Positions 35,537 through 47,474 of a DNA stretch of 64,000 nt are shown piece after piece. The position numbers and the translations under genes are program-made. The notes beneath the pieces are model-generated. The model saw nothing but the letters and a program-made list of their open reading frames with translations, was not told where the DNA came from and searched no databases. This DNA comes from Multifurca ochricompacta. Its lineage: Eukaryota > Basidiomycota > Agaricomycetes > Russulales > Russulaceae. Position 1 is the first letter of the stretch; each line of letters opens with the position of its first letter. The DNA is taken from positions 1,860,001 to 1,924,000 of the forward strand of contig WTXG01000001.1 of NCBI GenBank assembly GCA_022496185.1, given 5' to 3'.

Positions 35537-36950
35537 TCAACCTCTGATACCAAAGACGTTTTGCCAGCTTGGCCGCCCAGCGAGCGCATCCCATAGCGCC
35601 GCTAGCTTTGATTTCGATCCCGTTGTGGCTAACGCAGGCGTTGAACCATCCGAACTTGTTGTCGCCCCCGCCGCTGTTGGCGCTTCGGATACACCTTCCT
35701 TAGCGAATGCGAAACCTCCGCCAACATGCTCTTCGAGTCGGGACATTGCCACTACTCCGCTGTCTTGAGCAGTGCCTCCGGATAGGATGACCAGTTCGTG
35801 CAACCAAGCGGCGAGATGCACATCTACGATCGAAATCTGTTCTCCTAAAAGACCATGAGGCTACGATGGTCTCATCTGGCATGACGTAGCGCACCAAGGG
35901 CAAACGGTCCAATCAATTCCTTGTTGATCTCGTTCAGAACGAGAGCCAGGCCAACCTCCCAGGCCGCCTTGGTCTTCTCAAAGTACTCCTCCCGAGCCTT
36001 CCTTCCGACCTCGCTCAGTTCCGGGTCGCCCTTATCGGCTTCGTTCAGGGGAGTAAGCAGATCTTCTGTCGCCTTCTTCTTCTCCAGCCAAAACTTTTTG
36101 GTCTTCTCAGAAACACGAATTTCATTCCCTTCGTTTTCAGATAGATAACGCTCCAAAGCTGCCTTGCGTCCTTTGAGGAAAGCGGAGACGGCCGGAGCTA
36201 CTGTCCTCAACGCGGGGAGGTCTCTAGCATTCAAATAAAAAGTAGTTCCGGTGAAGCGGGCGACGAGTGGAGCAAGGTTATAATCAACTTTGCTGTAGAA
36301 GATAGAGTCATGGTTGCTGGTGACAATACGGTGCAGGCGCGGCGGATGTGGTGTGAGTGTGAGACATGATAGACCGCGATTTGTCGAGGAAGGCAATCAG
36401 AGCCTGCAGTGCAATGGGATTTAGACCAGAGCATTAAATGTTTAGCGGAGGGGACTTGCTTCAGTCTCAGTGATGGCTTTGTAGCGGCTTTCCATGTCAG
36501 CTGGCAAGGTATTCTCGAATGGAACGACCAACGTCGGCACAGTTCCTGAGGATGACTTACTTCAGTAAGGGAGTAAACGTCTGTATGATACGGGCGCTAC
36601 CTTTGGGGTTGAGACGCAGGAATGTAGGCGAGAAGTTCTCGCCTTTGGCTAACGACTTTCAAGTCAACTGAAGTCGATCCCCGATCCAGAGCGAGACCCA
36701 CAGAGCTCGACAAGTCTGGGTTCAAGTTCATCTTTGCCATAACCTTTCTCCTCCCTAGATGGCCGATAATTGGTTAACTGGTAGGTATGAGATGAATAAC
36801 ACGAGGACCTACAGAGTTAAGAGGACTGGATAGAACTAAGCGGGTTAGCGCTTTGATCGATATCACGGATCGCAGCGCACCTGCGAGAGACCAGGCAGAG
36901 CGCGCATCGTAATATAAAACAGCTTTGGGGATGTGATTTGATCCAGACAT
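35537..36950 (-). CDS. Glutathione S-transferase-like protein (fungal family)
   Basis: It starts MSGSNHIPKAVLYYDARSAW and has a thioredoxin-like N-half (KGENFSPTFLRLNPKGTVPT) and an all-helical C-half (GPFALGEQISIVDVHLAAWL). The middle carries an unusual 150-residue insertion with ALERYLSENEG and EKKKATEDLLTPL. Glutathione binding is inferred. One intron, donor at 36459, begins GC (ACTGAA|GCAAGT) and ends at 36404. Frame breaks: A5 at 36237-36241 (restores FYLNARD) and A2 at 36324-36325, plus an unresolved stretch near 36660-36680. The C-terminal exons read to the stop at 35537 (NVFGIRG). The family is common in Agaricomycetes, where its role is poorly known. Confidence 0.78.
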
Positions 36951-37168
36951 GATAGATAGATGACTGTTGAGTTGAGAAAATAAGAAAAAAGGAGAAAATA
37001 AATATATCTAAAATAAAATCTTAACGCACGCACGTGAGCGAACTTTCTAGATTTCAGATAACAAGAGGAGTTGGCGGCGGCGGCACTGTCACTGGCACAT
37101 CGGCACATTTCTACACTCTCGCCTAGGCGGCTCATTATCATTATCATCATCATCATCTCATCATTAAA

Positions 37169-37960
37169 ATGGCCACTGTGCTCAGGTGAGTTTCAGAATG
37201 CGTTAATATCAAGCATACCTAACATGCTTAGACATGAGTTTTATGAGACTGACGAGAGACTTATTATCACTGTCTTTGACCGTGGCGCAGACCCTGCACT
37301 GGTCAACATGAAATTTCTGCCACGCAGTGTAGGTCATAAGGTGGGCTAACCGGAAAACGAACAAGGCTGACAATTGCTGTGGCAGATTCTGTACGAGAAC
37401 GGTGACAAGAAGCTAGATTTACAGCCACTTAAAGGTCAGATTGACCCAGAAAAGTCGACCTTCGTCGTTGGAAAGGTCAAGGTCGAAATTCGGCTCGTCA
37501 AGGCCGCGCAAGGGCGTTGGGGTGGTCTCATAGGGGATGCTCCAGATCGTACGTCTTATGCAACCGCGCATACACTTCGCCATACCATAACGTACTCAGT
37601 CTATGCCATCTTCCAGCTCTCGCTAACTCTTCATCTGTCTCTATCACGGCCGCAAAGGCTGCATCCACGTCTACGCTGCCGCAAGCGCGTAAAAATTGGG
37701 ACAGTGTCACCAAGACGATTCTTGAATCAGAGAAGCCCCTTACGAGCACCGATGACCCCAACGTGAGCGGTGACAGCACACTTAATGAGTTCTTCCAGAG
37801 TCTGTTCGCAAATGCCGATGATGACACCAAGAAAGCGATGATGAAGAGTTTTCAAGAGAGTGGTGGGACTGCACTCAGCACGAATTGGGAAGATGTTAAG
37901 AAAGGTCCAGTATCAATCAAGCCCCCGTCCGGTAGTGAAGCGCGAAAGTGGGAACAGTGA
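37169..37960 (+). CDS. SGT1: SGT1/Git7-type co-chaperone (CS + SGS domains, no TPR)
   Basis: Exons: 37169..37185, 37232..37340, 37386..37548, 37617..37960, 210 residues, fully in frame. The CS domain reads RHEFYETDERLIITVFDRGA, DLQPLKGQIDPEKSTF and KVEIRLVKAAQGRWGGL. The SGS domain reads KNWDSVTKTILE, LNEFFQSLFANADDDTKKAM, MKSFQESGGTALSTNWEDV and ends EARKWEQ. In yeast and animals Sgt1 links Hsp90 with SCF/kinetochore assembly and carries an N-terminal TPR domain. Here the first codons lead directly into the CS domain, so the TPR part is absent or encoded elsewhere. Confidence 0.93.
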
Positions 37961-38070
37961 TTGTTTTAAGGAGTCCATTTTACTCTGTATTATATTGTAT
38001 AAACTTGGTCTTGAGCCTTGAAACTGCAAAGGAAAGCGGCAGTTTGGGGTGTACTCGCTGGAAGACCATG

Positions 38071-38387
38071 TCAACCTTGGCGCTTCGAAGGTTTTCGAGG
38101 TCAGGACATGAGGACAGGCAGCTAGAATAGATGCTGACCTGTTTGTGACGAGGATTCTTCGCGCATAGAATATAAACGCGACCTTTCCTTCGGACTACGT
38201 TGCAACCGTCACACATGATTTTGACGGAAGACCGAACCTTCATGCCTCTGACGAGGGAGGGTAGATTTGATGACAGGGAGGGAATAGAGGTGACCTGATG
38301 ACGATAAATATATTGTTGTGATTGAGCAAGTTTAAGCCTGGAAAGAAGAGGTCGACTAGAAAAGAGTAAAGCTCTGAATCTGAGCAT
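38071..38387 (-). CDS. RTC6: Mitochondrial ribosomal protein bL36m
   Basis: Exons: 38139..38387 and 38071..38082, 86 residues, in frame. The first 48 residues are a basic, Ser/Leu-rich mitochondrial presequence ([20 protein letters not shown]). The mature part is a textbook bL36 with the zinc-ribbon cysteines: [14 protein letters not shown] and [13 protein letters not shown]. The last three residues RQG and the stop come from a 12-nt terminal exon after an intron with donor GTCAGC. It converges with SGT1; only 110 bp separate the stop codons. Confidence 0.95.
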
Positions 38388-38535
38388 GTTTGGTGTGATG
38401 CTGCGATGTGTTCGTTGGTGGCGTTAGTTGGTTTGTGGGTGGTGGTTATCACCCTCACCTTCACCCTCACCCGCATATATATGCTGCTTGTCTTCCTACA
38501 CCACATCGCTAAACTTACATTTCTTTCTTCTCTAA

Positions 38536-40036
38536 ATGACACAAAGCCCTGAGCGACTTCTTTCCCTACCTCGTTTAGGTGGAAAATCTACTGTCATTAT
38601 CTTCGTCTTGACCCTCATTGCTTTTGTCGTCGAGAGCCAGCTTACTCAGGTGCGTGCGCATTCCCTTCCATTGAACTCTTCTTTTTTTTTTAAAAAAAAA
38701 AACAAAAAACAAAAAATTAATCTCATGTCCATTATTCATCATCAAGTACGTGCAAAGCACGCTTCACTATAGGCAGCCGTTCTTCCTCTTGTACGTTTCC
38801 AGATCGGTTGTCGTTTTGTCCCTTTTCTCATCGACATCGACATCCTCTCTCGCTCTCGTAGTTACATCGTTCATTCCTCTCTCGCTCTCACTTTTCCTTT
38901 ACACCTACTATTCCTTATTCTCACCACGTCTCTGTCTGCGGAATCCCTCTTGGCAGGCTTATCTCTTGCCATCAAGCTACATTTCGCTCCTAATGATCAG
39001 AGCCATCTCACCACTGTCCGGTCGCCATTTCCGTATTTCCGCTTTCTCAAATTGATCGCCTTCTTGACGCTAGGCGTTACGATACCTGCCTTGCTTTGGT
39101 TCGTCAGCGTGTCATTGTCACCGTAAGCATCAGTCCCACCATGCTGAGAGATTGCTCATTGCTCAATTCTCCTAAACAGACTCAGTGATGTCACTGCAAT
39201 CTGGAACACTAACGCGTTCTTTGCATACATCATCGCTGTACGGCTTTTTAAACTCAATTGGGAGGTTCGCAAACTCCTTGCCGTCCTCATTGCAACCTTT
39301 GGCGTCATGGCAGTAGTGTACGGCGACGCAACAGAATCTGGATTTCCACCCGCCGATCATCGCGAGTCCTTCAGGGATGCTAGGGAACAAGCAAAGCCTA
39401 AAGCCCCACTTATCGGTGATCTCCTCACTCTTTGTGCTTCCGTTGGGTATGGCTTGTACCAGGTAATGTATAAGCGTCATGCCGCATTGCCCTCGGATCC
39501 AGAATACGAGTCTGGAGGCGCGTACGCCCCAATCCCTGATTCTGAGGACCTCACCGCCGGTAGCCTCAATGGAAGTAACACGAGAGCCGGCGGCTCGGCG
39601 TATCCGCCGCCGTTTGGGCTTTATCCCAACCTCGTTACATGTGGAATCGGGTTGATGACCCTCTACTCATTGTGGATTATCTTACCTGTCCTTCACTATT
39701 CTGGATATGAGCGGTTCCGCCTCCCCCATGACGCAATCGTTACCTTCTCGATTGCTGGTATTGCAATATCTGGTTTAGTTTTCAATGCGGGATTGATGGT
39801 AGTGGTCTTCCGTGCTCTCATTCTCATGCTGATTGATTCTTACTATCTCAGATCTTACTGGGTATTTGGGGACCCATCGTTGTCTCTGTAGGCAACCTCC
39901 TCACGATCGTTCTCGTTTTCCTCTCCGATATCTCAGTAGGACAAGGCGTAGATGTAATTACACCTTGGAACTGGCAGGCTCTGGGGGAATTGTGGTAGCT
40001 TTCGGCATCTTGGTCTACGATATGGTACAGCATTAG
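38536..40036 (+). CDS. SLC35F-like drug/metabolite-type transporter (EamA fold)
   Basis: Exons: 38536..38649, 38747..38790, 38862..39122, 39180..39798, 39852..40036, about 408 residues. There are about ten hydrophobic segments, including VIIFVLTLIAFVVE, FLKLIAFLTLGVTIPALLWF, KLLAVLIATFGVMAVVYGD, IVTFSIAGIAISGLVFNAGL and IWGPIVVSVGNLLTIVLVF, with a long hydrophilic loop of acidic and Gly/Ser-rich sequence between them. WNTNAFFAYIIAVRLF resembles the SLC35F3/F4/F5 group of fungal vacuolar/Golgi carriers. Substrate is unknown. A one-base break lies at the G5 run 39983-39987; with one more G the C-terminal helix GIVVAFGILVYDM is read. The first intron contains a long A/T homopolymer block (38681-38717). 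Confidence 0.82.
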
Positions 40037-40267
40037 CAAGATTACCATTGATGTACATATTCACTCACACCTACAGTTTTGGCTTCTGATTGTACACATA
40101 ATACAGCAACTAGACTCACACGGAGCGTCACTGCAGTTCACGCGGGGACAACTCGTTTTCTCACTCGATTTCAATACACAATATCAATATGCCTTCACGC
40201 TTGAGTTTTATACCACCCGTTGAGAATCCCCCCTCCCCCCTCCTCGTATTAAATAGTGCCCGACCAG

Positions 40268-41448
40268 ATGATTCCCCTTCCGCCTCCCGACAGACCCATC
40301 GAGTATGGGAACACCTCATCGTTCTGGGTCGAATACCCATCCGGACTGATAGATCTCACCCGCACAACTCACCTTCCTGCAGATGAGGCAAAGGTGATAG
40401 ACGCACCTCCTCTCGCCCCTGGTCAACTCGACATCCCAGTAGACGGCGAGGTCCGGCAGAAGTCCGTGAGGATCAACGTAGCCGCTTCTGCGTACGTCAT
40501 TATCGACATGCAAAAGTACGTTCGGTCGCCACAGTTGGGTAGTCCTGCTTGTGTAGCTGATATACGGCCGCCCCTCCCCCTCAAAAAAAAACAAAAACAA
40601 AAACAAAAAGCTATTTCCTTCATCCGGATATTCGGGACCATTCCACAGGTCTTGCCTGCGTAGACTCGCTTTCAAAAACGGTCGTCTCTTTGCGTTCTCG
40701 TGGAGTGAAAATATTGTGGACGTAAGAGCTTCATTATCGTGATCCTCCCACTGTACTGCGCAGTTCAACTGAGAGAGAGATGCCGCTTAGCAACTGGGGT
40801 CTTATGGACCACGACTCACTACCATCCCGCCCTCCCTCGTGCGTGGGTTTAATAAGGGAGGCCGTGGCGGGTTCGGCTCGAAGATGGGCGGGGCCTGGGG
40901 TAGATTGCTCATGCGGGGAGAGGCCAACGCCGACCTATACGGTCCGCTTCAGGATCTGTATCACGAGGGAAGAGCAGCGGGAACGGACGTTTGGATACAC
41001 AAGAACAGGCAGGATGATTTACCGATCCATCCATATCCTTGTGTCTTATCTGTCGTGGATTGCAGGATGAGCGCGCTCTGGGAGGACCGGACGGATTTGA
41101 ATTCGTATCTGAGAGCGAACGGCATCACTACCCTACTCTTTGCAGGTGTAAATGCGGATCAAGTGAGCGAATACCCACACTTTTCGTACATCGTCTGTCC
41201 TAACCACGGCACCAGTGTGTTCTTGGGACGATCGTAGATGCCTATTACCAAGGATACGACGTTATTCTCGTAAAAGACACCACCGCTACTACTTCTCCCA
41301 CGGGGGCCTCGAGAATGTCATATACAATGCAGGAAGAGTAAGTGTGGTTTACCCTGAGCGGATTGCTTGTGATTCAAAATGGCTACCACAGAGTTACGGA
41401 TTCGTGACCGACAGCGAGCGTGTTACAGGTGCAATGTCCGGCCGGTGA
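40268..41448 (+). CDS. Isochorismatase-family cysteine hydrolase
   Basis: Exons: 40268..40515, 40611..40721, 40791..41008, 41066..41162, 41216..41337, 41392..41448. The catalytic triad positions of the family are visible: Asp in YVIIDMQN, Lys in VWIHKNRMSALWED and Cys in GVNADQCVLGTIVDAYYQGY. It ends SYGFVTDSERV. The family hydrolyses isochorismate, nicotinamide, N-carbamoylsarcosine or similar, and the substrate here is unknown. The intron starting at 41009 begins GC. Frame breaks: one base near 40814-40816 (DHD.TTIPPSLVRG) and at the G5 run 41302-41306 (restores GGLENVIYNAG). The start at 40268 is chosen because the domain frame is open from there; a start further upstream is possible. Confidence 0.83.
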
Positions 41449-41688
41449 GGGATACGATCTTCGTAGGAAAGTATATAGGTTTCATACAATGTGTCCATGA
41501 AGGTGTATCAATACAAAGAGCGACGATAAGCTACTCTTGAGCAGCTGTCGTCGAGGGTGTGTAGGCTGTATAGCAATCCAATGTATGCTAAGAACGACAC
41601 ATGAACGCAGGAGCTGACCAGTGCTCGCAAAAACCTATCTTCATTGCAAGCTGCGAGCTGTATTGCGGGAGTGACGCGTGGGTGAGGC

Positions 41689-43720
41689 TCAATTGGAACC
41701 GATAGCCCCACTACGAGAAAGGCGCGCTAGCGCATCCGACTTGCCTTGTTCGCCCGAGTGAGCAAACAACGCGGCGGATGGTACCCGTGGTAGTGGAAGC
41801 GTGCGATAGATCTTATCGTCCAGGAGAGAAGTAAGTGCGGTACCAGTTTCCGAGGTCGGGCTTTCTAGGGGTGAATATAGAGCGTGGGAAGCCGACGACG
41901 CACTAAGAGCGAAGGAGTGGGAGCCGTCCGAGTCCACGGGGCTGATAAGGGTACCTGGAGAGTTGCCACTCGCTTGCACTCTATTCTGCTCCTTGCCTGA
42001 TATACTTCCAGATGAGAGTCTTCGCGCCAGCCAGCCAACAGGCTCTCCTTTAGGCGGCGGTGGTGGTACGGATGCGACAATTTCTTTCATGTAAGGGGAG
42101 TCCGCCTCTGCCTCTAAAAGGTGTAGCGAAGGCGGATAAACTGACGGCGAAGATGCCCGTGAATTCTCTTGGGGCCTCGGACCGTACCGAGCTGATAGTA
42201 ACCTCAATGGGGAGCGCGTTGGAAGTCGCGGTGGTGCAGTCAGAGATGGCGTATCCTGAACTACCTGAACCTGACGGTACTCGCTAGACGGGCCGGGGAC
42301 TTGCCTGTCCGCGACCCGCGAATTGTTGCCATGCGCACCTACTCCGGTGTATGGAACCGGGATACGATGCGATGACCTGCTCGTGGAACGCTGGGCATGA
42401 AAGGATGGAAGAGGTAGGTCAACGACACCACGGCTCGCCGGCAAACTATCTTCGCTACGATTGAGCGGAACGCTGATCAGGTTTTGCGTTTGATCAGTAT
42501 GATCGCGTGAGAGCATAGACCTGTTCCAACGAATGTTGGGGATGGCGTGCTCACGCATTGTATCGACCGCTGCGGAATCAGCAAAAGGACTTTGTGGTTG
42601 AGGGAGGGATATTTCCGGTGGGAATCTGCTCTCACGATGTTGGGATCGCCTCCGCTGTCGACGACAGCAGTAGAAAGCCAGTGCCGCCATGGAAGCGATG
42701 GCGATTCCAGATGCCAGGAAGACAGCGATAACAGCTGGGTGGTTCCTAAATAATCTGGAAACGATACTAAGAATTGCACTTGCGAGGAGGTGGACGACTT
42801 ACGAATGACCGGTAGAGACGTCCAATGGGTTGGCAATCACATGAGTCACAGAAACTACAGATCCGTCAGGTAGCGTAGAAAGTCCAGCGGTGGTGATAAA
42901 AGGAGGTGCAGTTATGGTCACGCGGCCGTCGGTCGTCTCGGTTATCGAGACAGGTGTCGCAAAGGTCGATCCTGGTGTTTCGGTGATAGTGCTGGTTATC
43001 GTGGTGTGGGTACTCTGATTTATTCCAGGGGACCCTGAGCTTGGTGTAGACGCTAATCCACGCGTCGGGGGAGTTGTGGTAATGGGTGGCAGCCTAATTG
43101 AAGCCGTGGTACGGGCTTTGCTGGGTAGGACAGGCCTAACAGGAGAAGGCGAAATGGGGGACGCCAGCACTCCTGAACCCACGGGGGAGGACGTCAAACT
43201 CGGAAGCCATACTGGAGTACTGGTGGAACATTGGACAGGAGATGATGGCGGTTTTGGCTTTATAGTCGTCGTAGATTTTGACGAGGATCTGGTGGGGTTA
43301 AGAGAGGGTGCCGATGTCGCAGGGTGACTCGTCCCGTCCAAAGGAGGCCTACACGTAACGGGAAGGGGAACACAAGGCCCTGTTTCTGTGGAGTTGGAGA
43401 AATGAGCCGTCGCATCCGTTGTATTTGTCTGGTGAAGCGACGATGATGGCAGCGAACCGTTTGGTAGAGAATCGGGAAGGTCAGGAAGACCAGATCCAGG
43501 TGAAGCCGAGTTTGTTACATTAATGGGAGGCAAACACCAGGGTAAAGTTAGATTCAAAGATGGGGAGACAAGAGTGGATGTCTTCTCTTGCTTAGACGGA
43601 CCAGTGGGGGTCCCTGTCACAAGTAGGGAATGTAGTTAAGGTCACTGTATGACAGGAGATGAGTGAGCTGAACTCACCTGGTCCGCCGACCAATACCGCG
43701 CCAATAGCAGCTGGGTTCAT
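41689..43720 (-). CDS. Ser/Thr-rich single-pass membrane protein
   Basis: Exons: 43678..43720, 42803..43613, 41689..42745, 636 residues, entirely in frame. It starts MNPAAIGAVLVGGPGGTPTG with no classic signal peptide. A 270-residue Ser/Thr/Pro-rich ectodomain with several Asn-X-Ser/Thr sites leads to TLPDGSVVSVTHVIANPLDV, then one helix (AVIAVFLASGIAIASMAALA), then CCRRQRRR as stop-transfer and a 310-residue cytoplasmic tail rich in Ser/Arg with polyproline. The layout parallels the protein at 30237-32281 and fungal surface sensors or mucins, but no named domain is seen. Confidence 0.85.
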
Positions 43721-44434
43721 GGCGCTAGGCTAGGACACCCTTTGCATACGTCACAGTTGGGAGATTGTGCCCTGTGGAAGGGGAGGAGAGGGAGGGCAAG
43801 ACTCGAGAAAAGTCCATATCGTTGGCTGGCGGCATATAACATGAGGATGGGAACGGATAATCAATAAACGGCTGGACGGCTGTGGGGAGCCCTCAGAGTC
43901 CGCATGACCCTTCCGCATGAATTCACATGGTGGGATCAACTATTGGGAGAGATTATGATACTGGGAAAGCCGGGATGGGGAGTCTAAATGATTAAGACTT
44001 GGTGGTGGTGTGAGAGGACGACCACCTGGTCAGTTACCTTTTTAGTTAATAGAAGCTTTGTTACACATGGATGTTGAACAACAAGCGACGAGTCGTTGGT
44101 CACTGGTTCACGTCTTTGACCCACTCTGTTGAAGACACGTTGCATAGTTTGATCTTGTCAAGAGTTTGGGGTTGAAAATTATTCTATACACGTACACATG
44201 AGAAAGTAACTAGACAAGTGGGCGAATGAGGTCTCTCGTAAATGACATGTAGATGTAGATGTAAATGTAAATGTAGATGTAGATAGAAGTTAGGGTGAAG
44301 TGGTTGGTAAGTGGTATGGTGAGGGTATGAATAATCCTGTACTGTATTTGTATCTGTATATCTCTGTAATCTGTATGTATGTAGGAATAAACGCGGGGAG
44401 CACACACCTGTGGTGTCTAAAGATGATGAAGGCA
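43721..44434. other. Intergenic with hexamer microsatellite
   Basis: Between two genes on the minus strand. A (atgtag/atgtaa)n array lies at 44247-44284. No coding region is supported; the short frames over the array give alternating Tyr/Ile or His/Leu runs. Confidence 0.6.
44247..44284. repeat. (atgtag/atgtaa)n hexanucleotide array
   Basis: About six tandem hexamers alternate atgtag and atgtaa, immediately 3' of the Rab4-like gene. Confidence 0.85.
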
Positions 44435-45526
44435 CTAGCAACATCGCCGTCCTCCTCCTGGTACCCAATCTTTCAGCCTAAGCTTTCCAGAGCCCCGTCG
44501 ACGCCCCCCACTCAAGCTTCCAAAGCTGTGCCGACTGGAACTATTTACACGTTGCAAGGCGCGATCACCATAGCTCACCCCGCTCCCAGCCTTCTCGGGA
44601 TCTAATGCCCCAGATTCTATTGATAGCAAAATGGATCGTGCAGCCAGGAGGAATGGCGCTTCCACATTGTCGCCGGTCAATGAGGACGTTTCGAGGAAAT
44701 GAACGTCTATATCGTCACCAACGTCCTGTTCGACCACCATACCAAAACGTACTATGCTCTGCTGCCCATCTACTTGCCTCTTCCCATTCCACTTCTCGGT
44801 CCTCGTCTCGGTCCGACTTGTTTCCAACTAGAACGGCGACGAGATGAGGGCTCGCCAGTGCTCTCGCATCCGCCAACCATTTTGACAAGTTCAAAAACGA
44901 ATCGCGACTGCAACACCTACTCGGCACCTCACCCCGCACCATGACGATAAGCCTTACTTTGTTATGTCATACACCAATAACACTCCGGCAGCTCCTCGGT
45001 AATAGCTACGAGTCACCGATCTAGAGGCTCATGAGTTACGAAAAGCGATATCAGAACAAGGCGCTGCCTACGGACCGGAATCGTTCTTGTCCCGCAGTAT
45101 CCCATAGCTGATCGGGGATGAGGAACTAGCCAACTGGGATGAAGATGATGGTAGCCCACCTGCAGTTTAATGCGCTTTTCCCCTAATTTGACAGTGCGAC
45201 TTGAGAACTCTACGCCGATCGTATGCTGAGAATGGGCCTTAACTACATAAACAAGTGGTGGTCCATTTGCCGGGCTGAGGTACAAAGCGCGTACAAGAGT
45301 TGTGAGTAAATTGGTGAAGTAGGCAGGATTTTCCAGTTCCAGCTTCGCCTGTAGGCAATCCCGTAAGAGATAAACAGAATAACGAGGCAGATGAGAGACG
45401 AACCAATTATGATGTACTTCATAAGGAAGTCTGGCAGACCTTTTAGTTGTAGCCCGATGAAGAAAAAAAAGCCAAAAAACCGTATGTCTCGACGAGCTCT
45501 GTAGCTTCCGCAGAGTAACCTTCCAT
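44435..45526 (-). CDS. Rab4-like small GTPase
   Basis: Exons: 45520..45526, 45404..45430, 45295..45348, 45160..45242, 45076..45107, 44958..45020, 44753..44907, 44435..44706, 230 residues, all phases consistent. P-loop GEAGTGKS, effector region HTIGVEFSSRTVKLG, WDTAGQERFRS, RSYYRGAAGVLLVYDIT, GNKSD and ETSSLTGDNVEAPF are present. The C-terminus RRCC is a geranylgeranylation signal. ESGALDPEKAGSGVSYGD is typical of Rab4/Rab14. Such GTPases direct endosome recycling. The first exon is only 7 nt (M, E and one base). The tail carries an extra Ser/Gly/Arg-rich stretch compared with animal Rab4. Confidence 0.94.
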
Positions 45527-45696
45527 AGATGGGACGATTAAAGGTGTTGTGCAATGAGCCGTGAACCAGTGAATAATGAACACAAGGGAACCAGTGAAAG
45601 CGTGTGGCGTGTGTGTATGCGTGTGCGGTACCGGTACAGTACAACAATGCCAAGGGTCACGGGTCATCTCCGGGTCCGGTTCGGGCCGAGTACCAT

Positions 45697-47222
45697 TTAC
45701 CATCCTTTCCAAGGAATCCAGATATCTACAACAACTTGGTTACCCAAATCACTACTTGAGTCAGTTATATAATACCATGGGTGAGCTGCTGCTATCAGGC
45801 ATGCATGTTGCCCAATTATTTCTATCATGCTGCCCACCTCTAATACTCCCGACTCACTGTCACTTGTACGAGTCAGGACACCGTGCTCTTGGGATATCCT
45901 TCCAAGTTTCCATGGTTTACCAATCACCTCTCCATAACCCTCTATTGGTCCCGTATCCTTGCTCATAGCGATCCCGCCCGCGTCGCATAATGCTTCGTCG
46001 GTACCATTCGCCCCACGTCCTGGATAGTACGAGATGACAGTCGCCAGGATTTTCTGAGAGATGCTCTCGCGTCCAATAAGGCCCGTATTCAGCTGCTGAA
46101 GGTCTAACATGGCGTAATTGCCTGATAGGTCTGATCAGTTTCGTAGTCATGAGAATGCTGCAATAAGTGCAAACGTACCCGCATGGAGCTCCAATGTGCC
46201 ATAAAGAAGTGATTGCAGCTGCGCTCTTGTCTCAGCGGACGCGCTGTGTGCCGTAGGTGTCGATCCGATTGATAGCACGAACCGAGGGCGGTTGCCAGAT
46301 GACCAGCCGGATATCAGATCCAAAGCCAGCCTCGCGGCTTCATTAACAGCTTCTACTTCGGAAGAGAGGAAGGATGATGCCTCCGATGGTGAAATTGACG
46401 CGTACGAATTCCCGGCGTGACAGTAAAAGCCATACAATGAAACCCCCAAGGAGGCATGAATGTCTTTTACCAATGATTCAAAACCCGGTGAGCCCGGCAC
46501 GACTCCTGCCCGTCTGTAGAACGTCATGCATGACTGCTGCATTCATGTGAACTGAAACAAGCCCACTTCTGTTGCATATCCACCTTCACAAACACGGACC
46601 ATTTCCGTCCAACAGGTCTCGTCTTTTCAAAGTGCTCCAGCGCCTCGATTTGTTTTGGGTGATCTACAAGGAGACGAATAATCGCCCCATTTTTAGCCGC
46701 TTCGTCCCATAGTTCCGATAGGTCAGCGATTTTGTTGATCGCCACGGGCAGCCCATATAAGATCTGTACAGTTATTAGGTCATACCAGTCGGCATCCTTT
46801 TTCTGATGGGTTTTTGCGCACGTCTTTCACGATACCGTCCGACACGAGGCTCGATTTAACTACTTCCCAAGCTTCCATCAAAGTTGACACTACCACAGCA
46901 TGAGTCATGGCAGAATCGGACAGGAGCTGAAGTCTTGTTCCTTCGACTGTCTGATATGCAATGAGCATAAAATGAGCCATTGATCCATGAACCGCCACTG
47001 TACCTTGTGTGTCTTGAGGTGAGCTCTGAACTCCGCTCCATACCCTAGAGCATTAGCGTGCATCTTTGCACAATTCTTCGCGAAAACCGCGCGGTCTATC
47101 ACAAGCGCGGGAGTTCTCAGCTCCTGCAACTGCTTCCCAATGAACTCGGCAACTAGGGCCGATTTTTGTGGACGGCTAACAAATTGGAAGGGCGTTTTGC
47201 TTTGTGATAGCGGCGTCGACAT
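45697..47222 (-). CDS. D-serine dehydratase / D-threonine aldolase family (DSD1-like)
   Basis: Exons: 47004..47222, 46822..46950, 46567..46763, 46179..46513, 45697..46121, 434 residues, fully in frame. It is a PLP enzyme with an alanine-racemase-type barrel: the PLP lysine is expected in AHLKTHKTVEGT at the exon 1/2 join, with ILYGLPVAINKI and FVKVDMQQKRAGV after it. The C-terminal zinc site has GQHACLIAAAHPWYY (His and Cys ligands). The family deaminates D-serine to pyruvate and ammonia, or cleaves D-threonine. It is tandem with the Rab4-like gene (170 bp) and divergent from the esterase gene (252 bp). Confidence 0.92.
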
Positions 47223-47474
47223 ATTCGAGAGGCGTTAATCAAGACCATATACACGACGGTTGTGAACCCTCTTCTTATTAGAATATTAGAATATCACCTT
47301 CTCGAGGCCATTCGGACCGACCTTGTTCATCATCTGACTCTTATCGTGGCCCGGAACGGCATTGTCGGAACACATGCCCATCGGCCCGCTGTTAGTCAAT
47401 GCAAGGACTCATCCCTCCTGTTTCCGATTTATTTGAAGGCTCCTCTGCGCCTCAATAACCCCCTCAGTCGAAAG

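Noticed and set aside
44210..44468. Open frames with Tyr/Ile and His/Leu alternation
   Set aside because: Direct translation of a hexamer microsatellite; not conserved and overlapping the Rab4 terminal exon.
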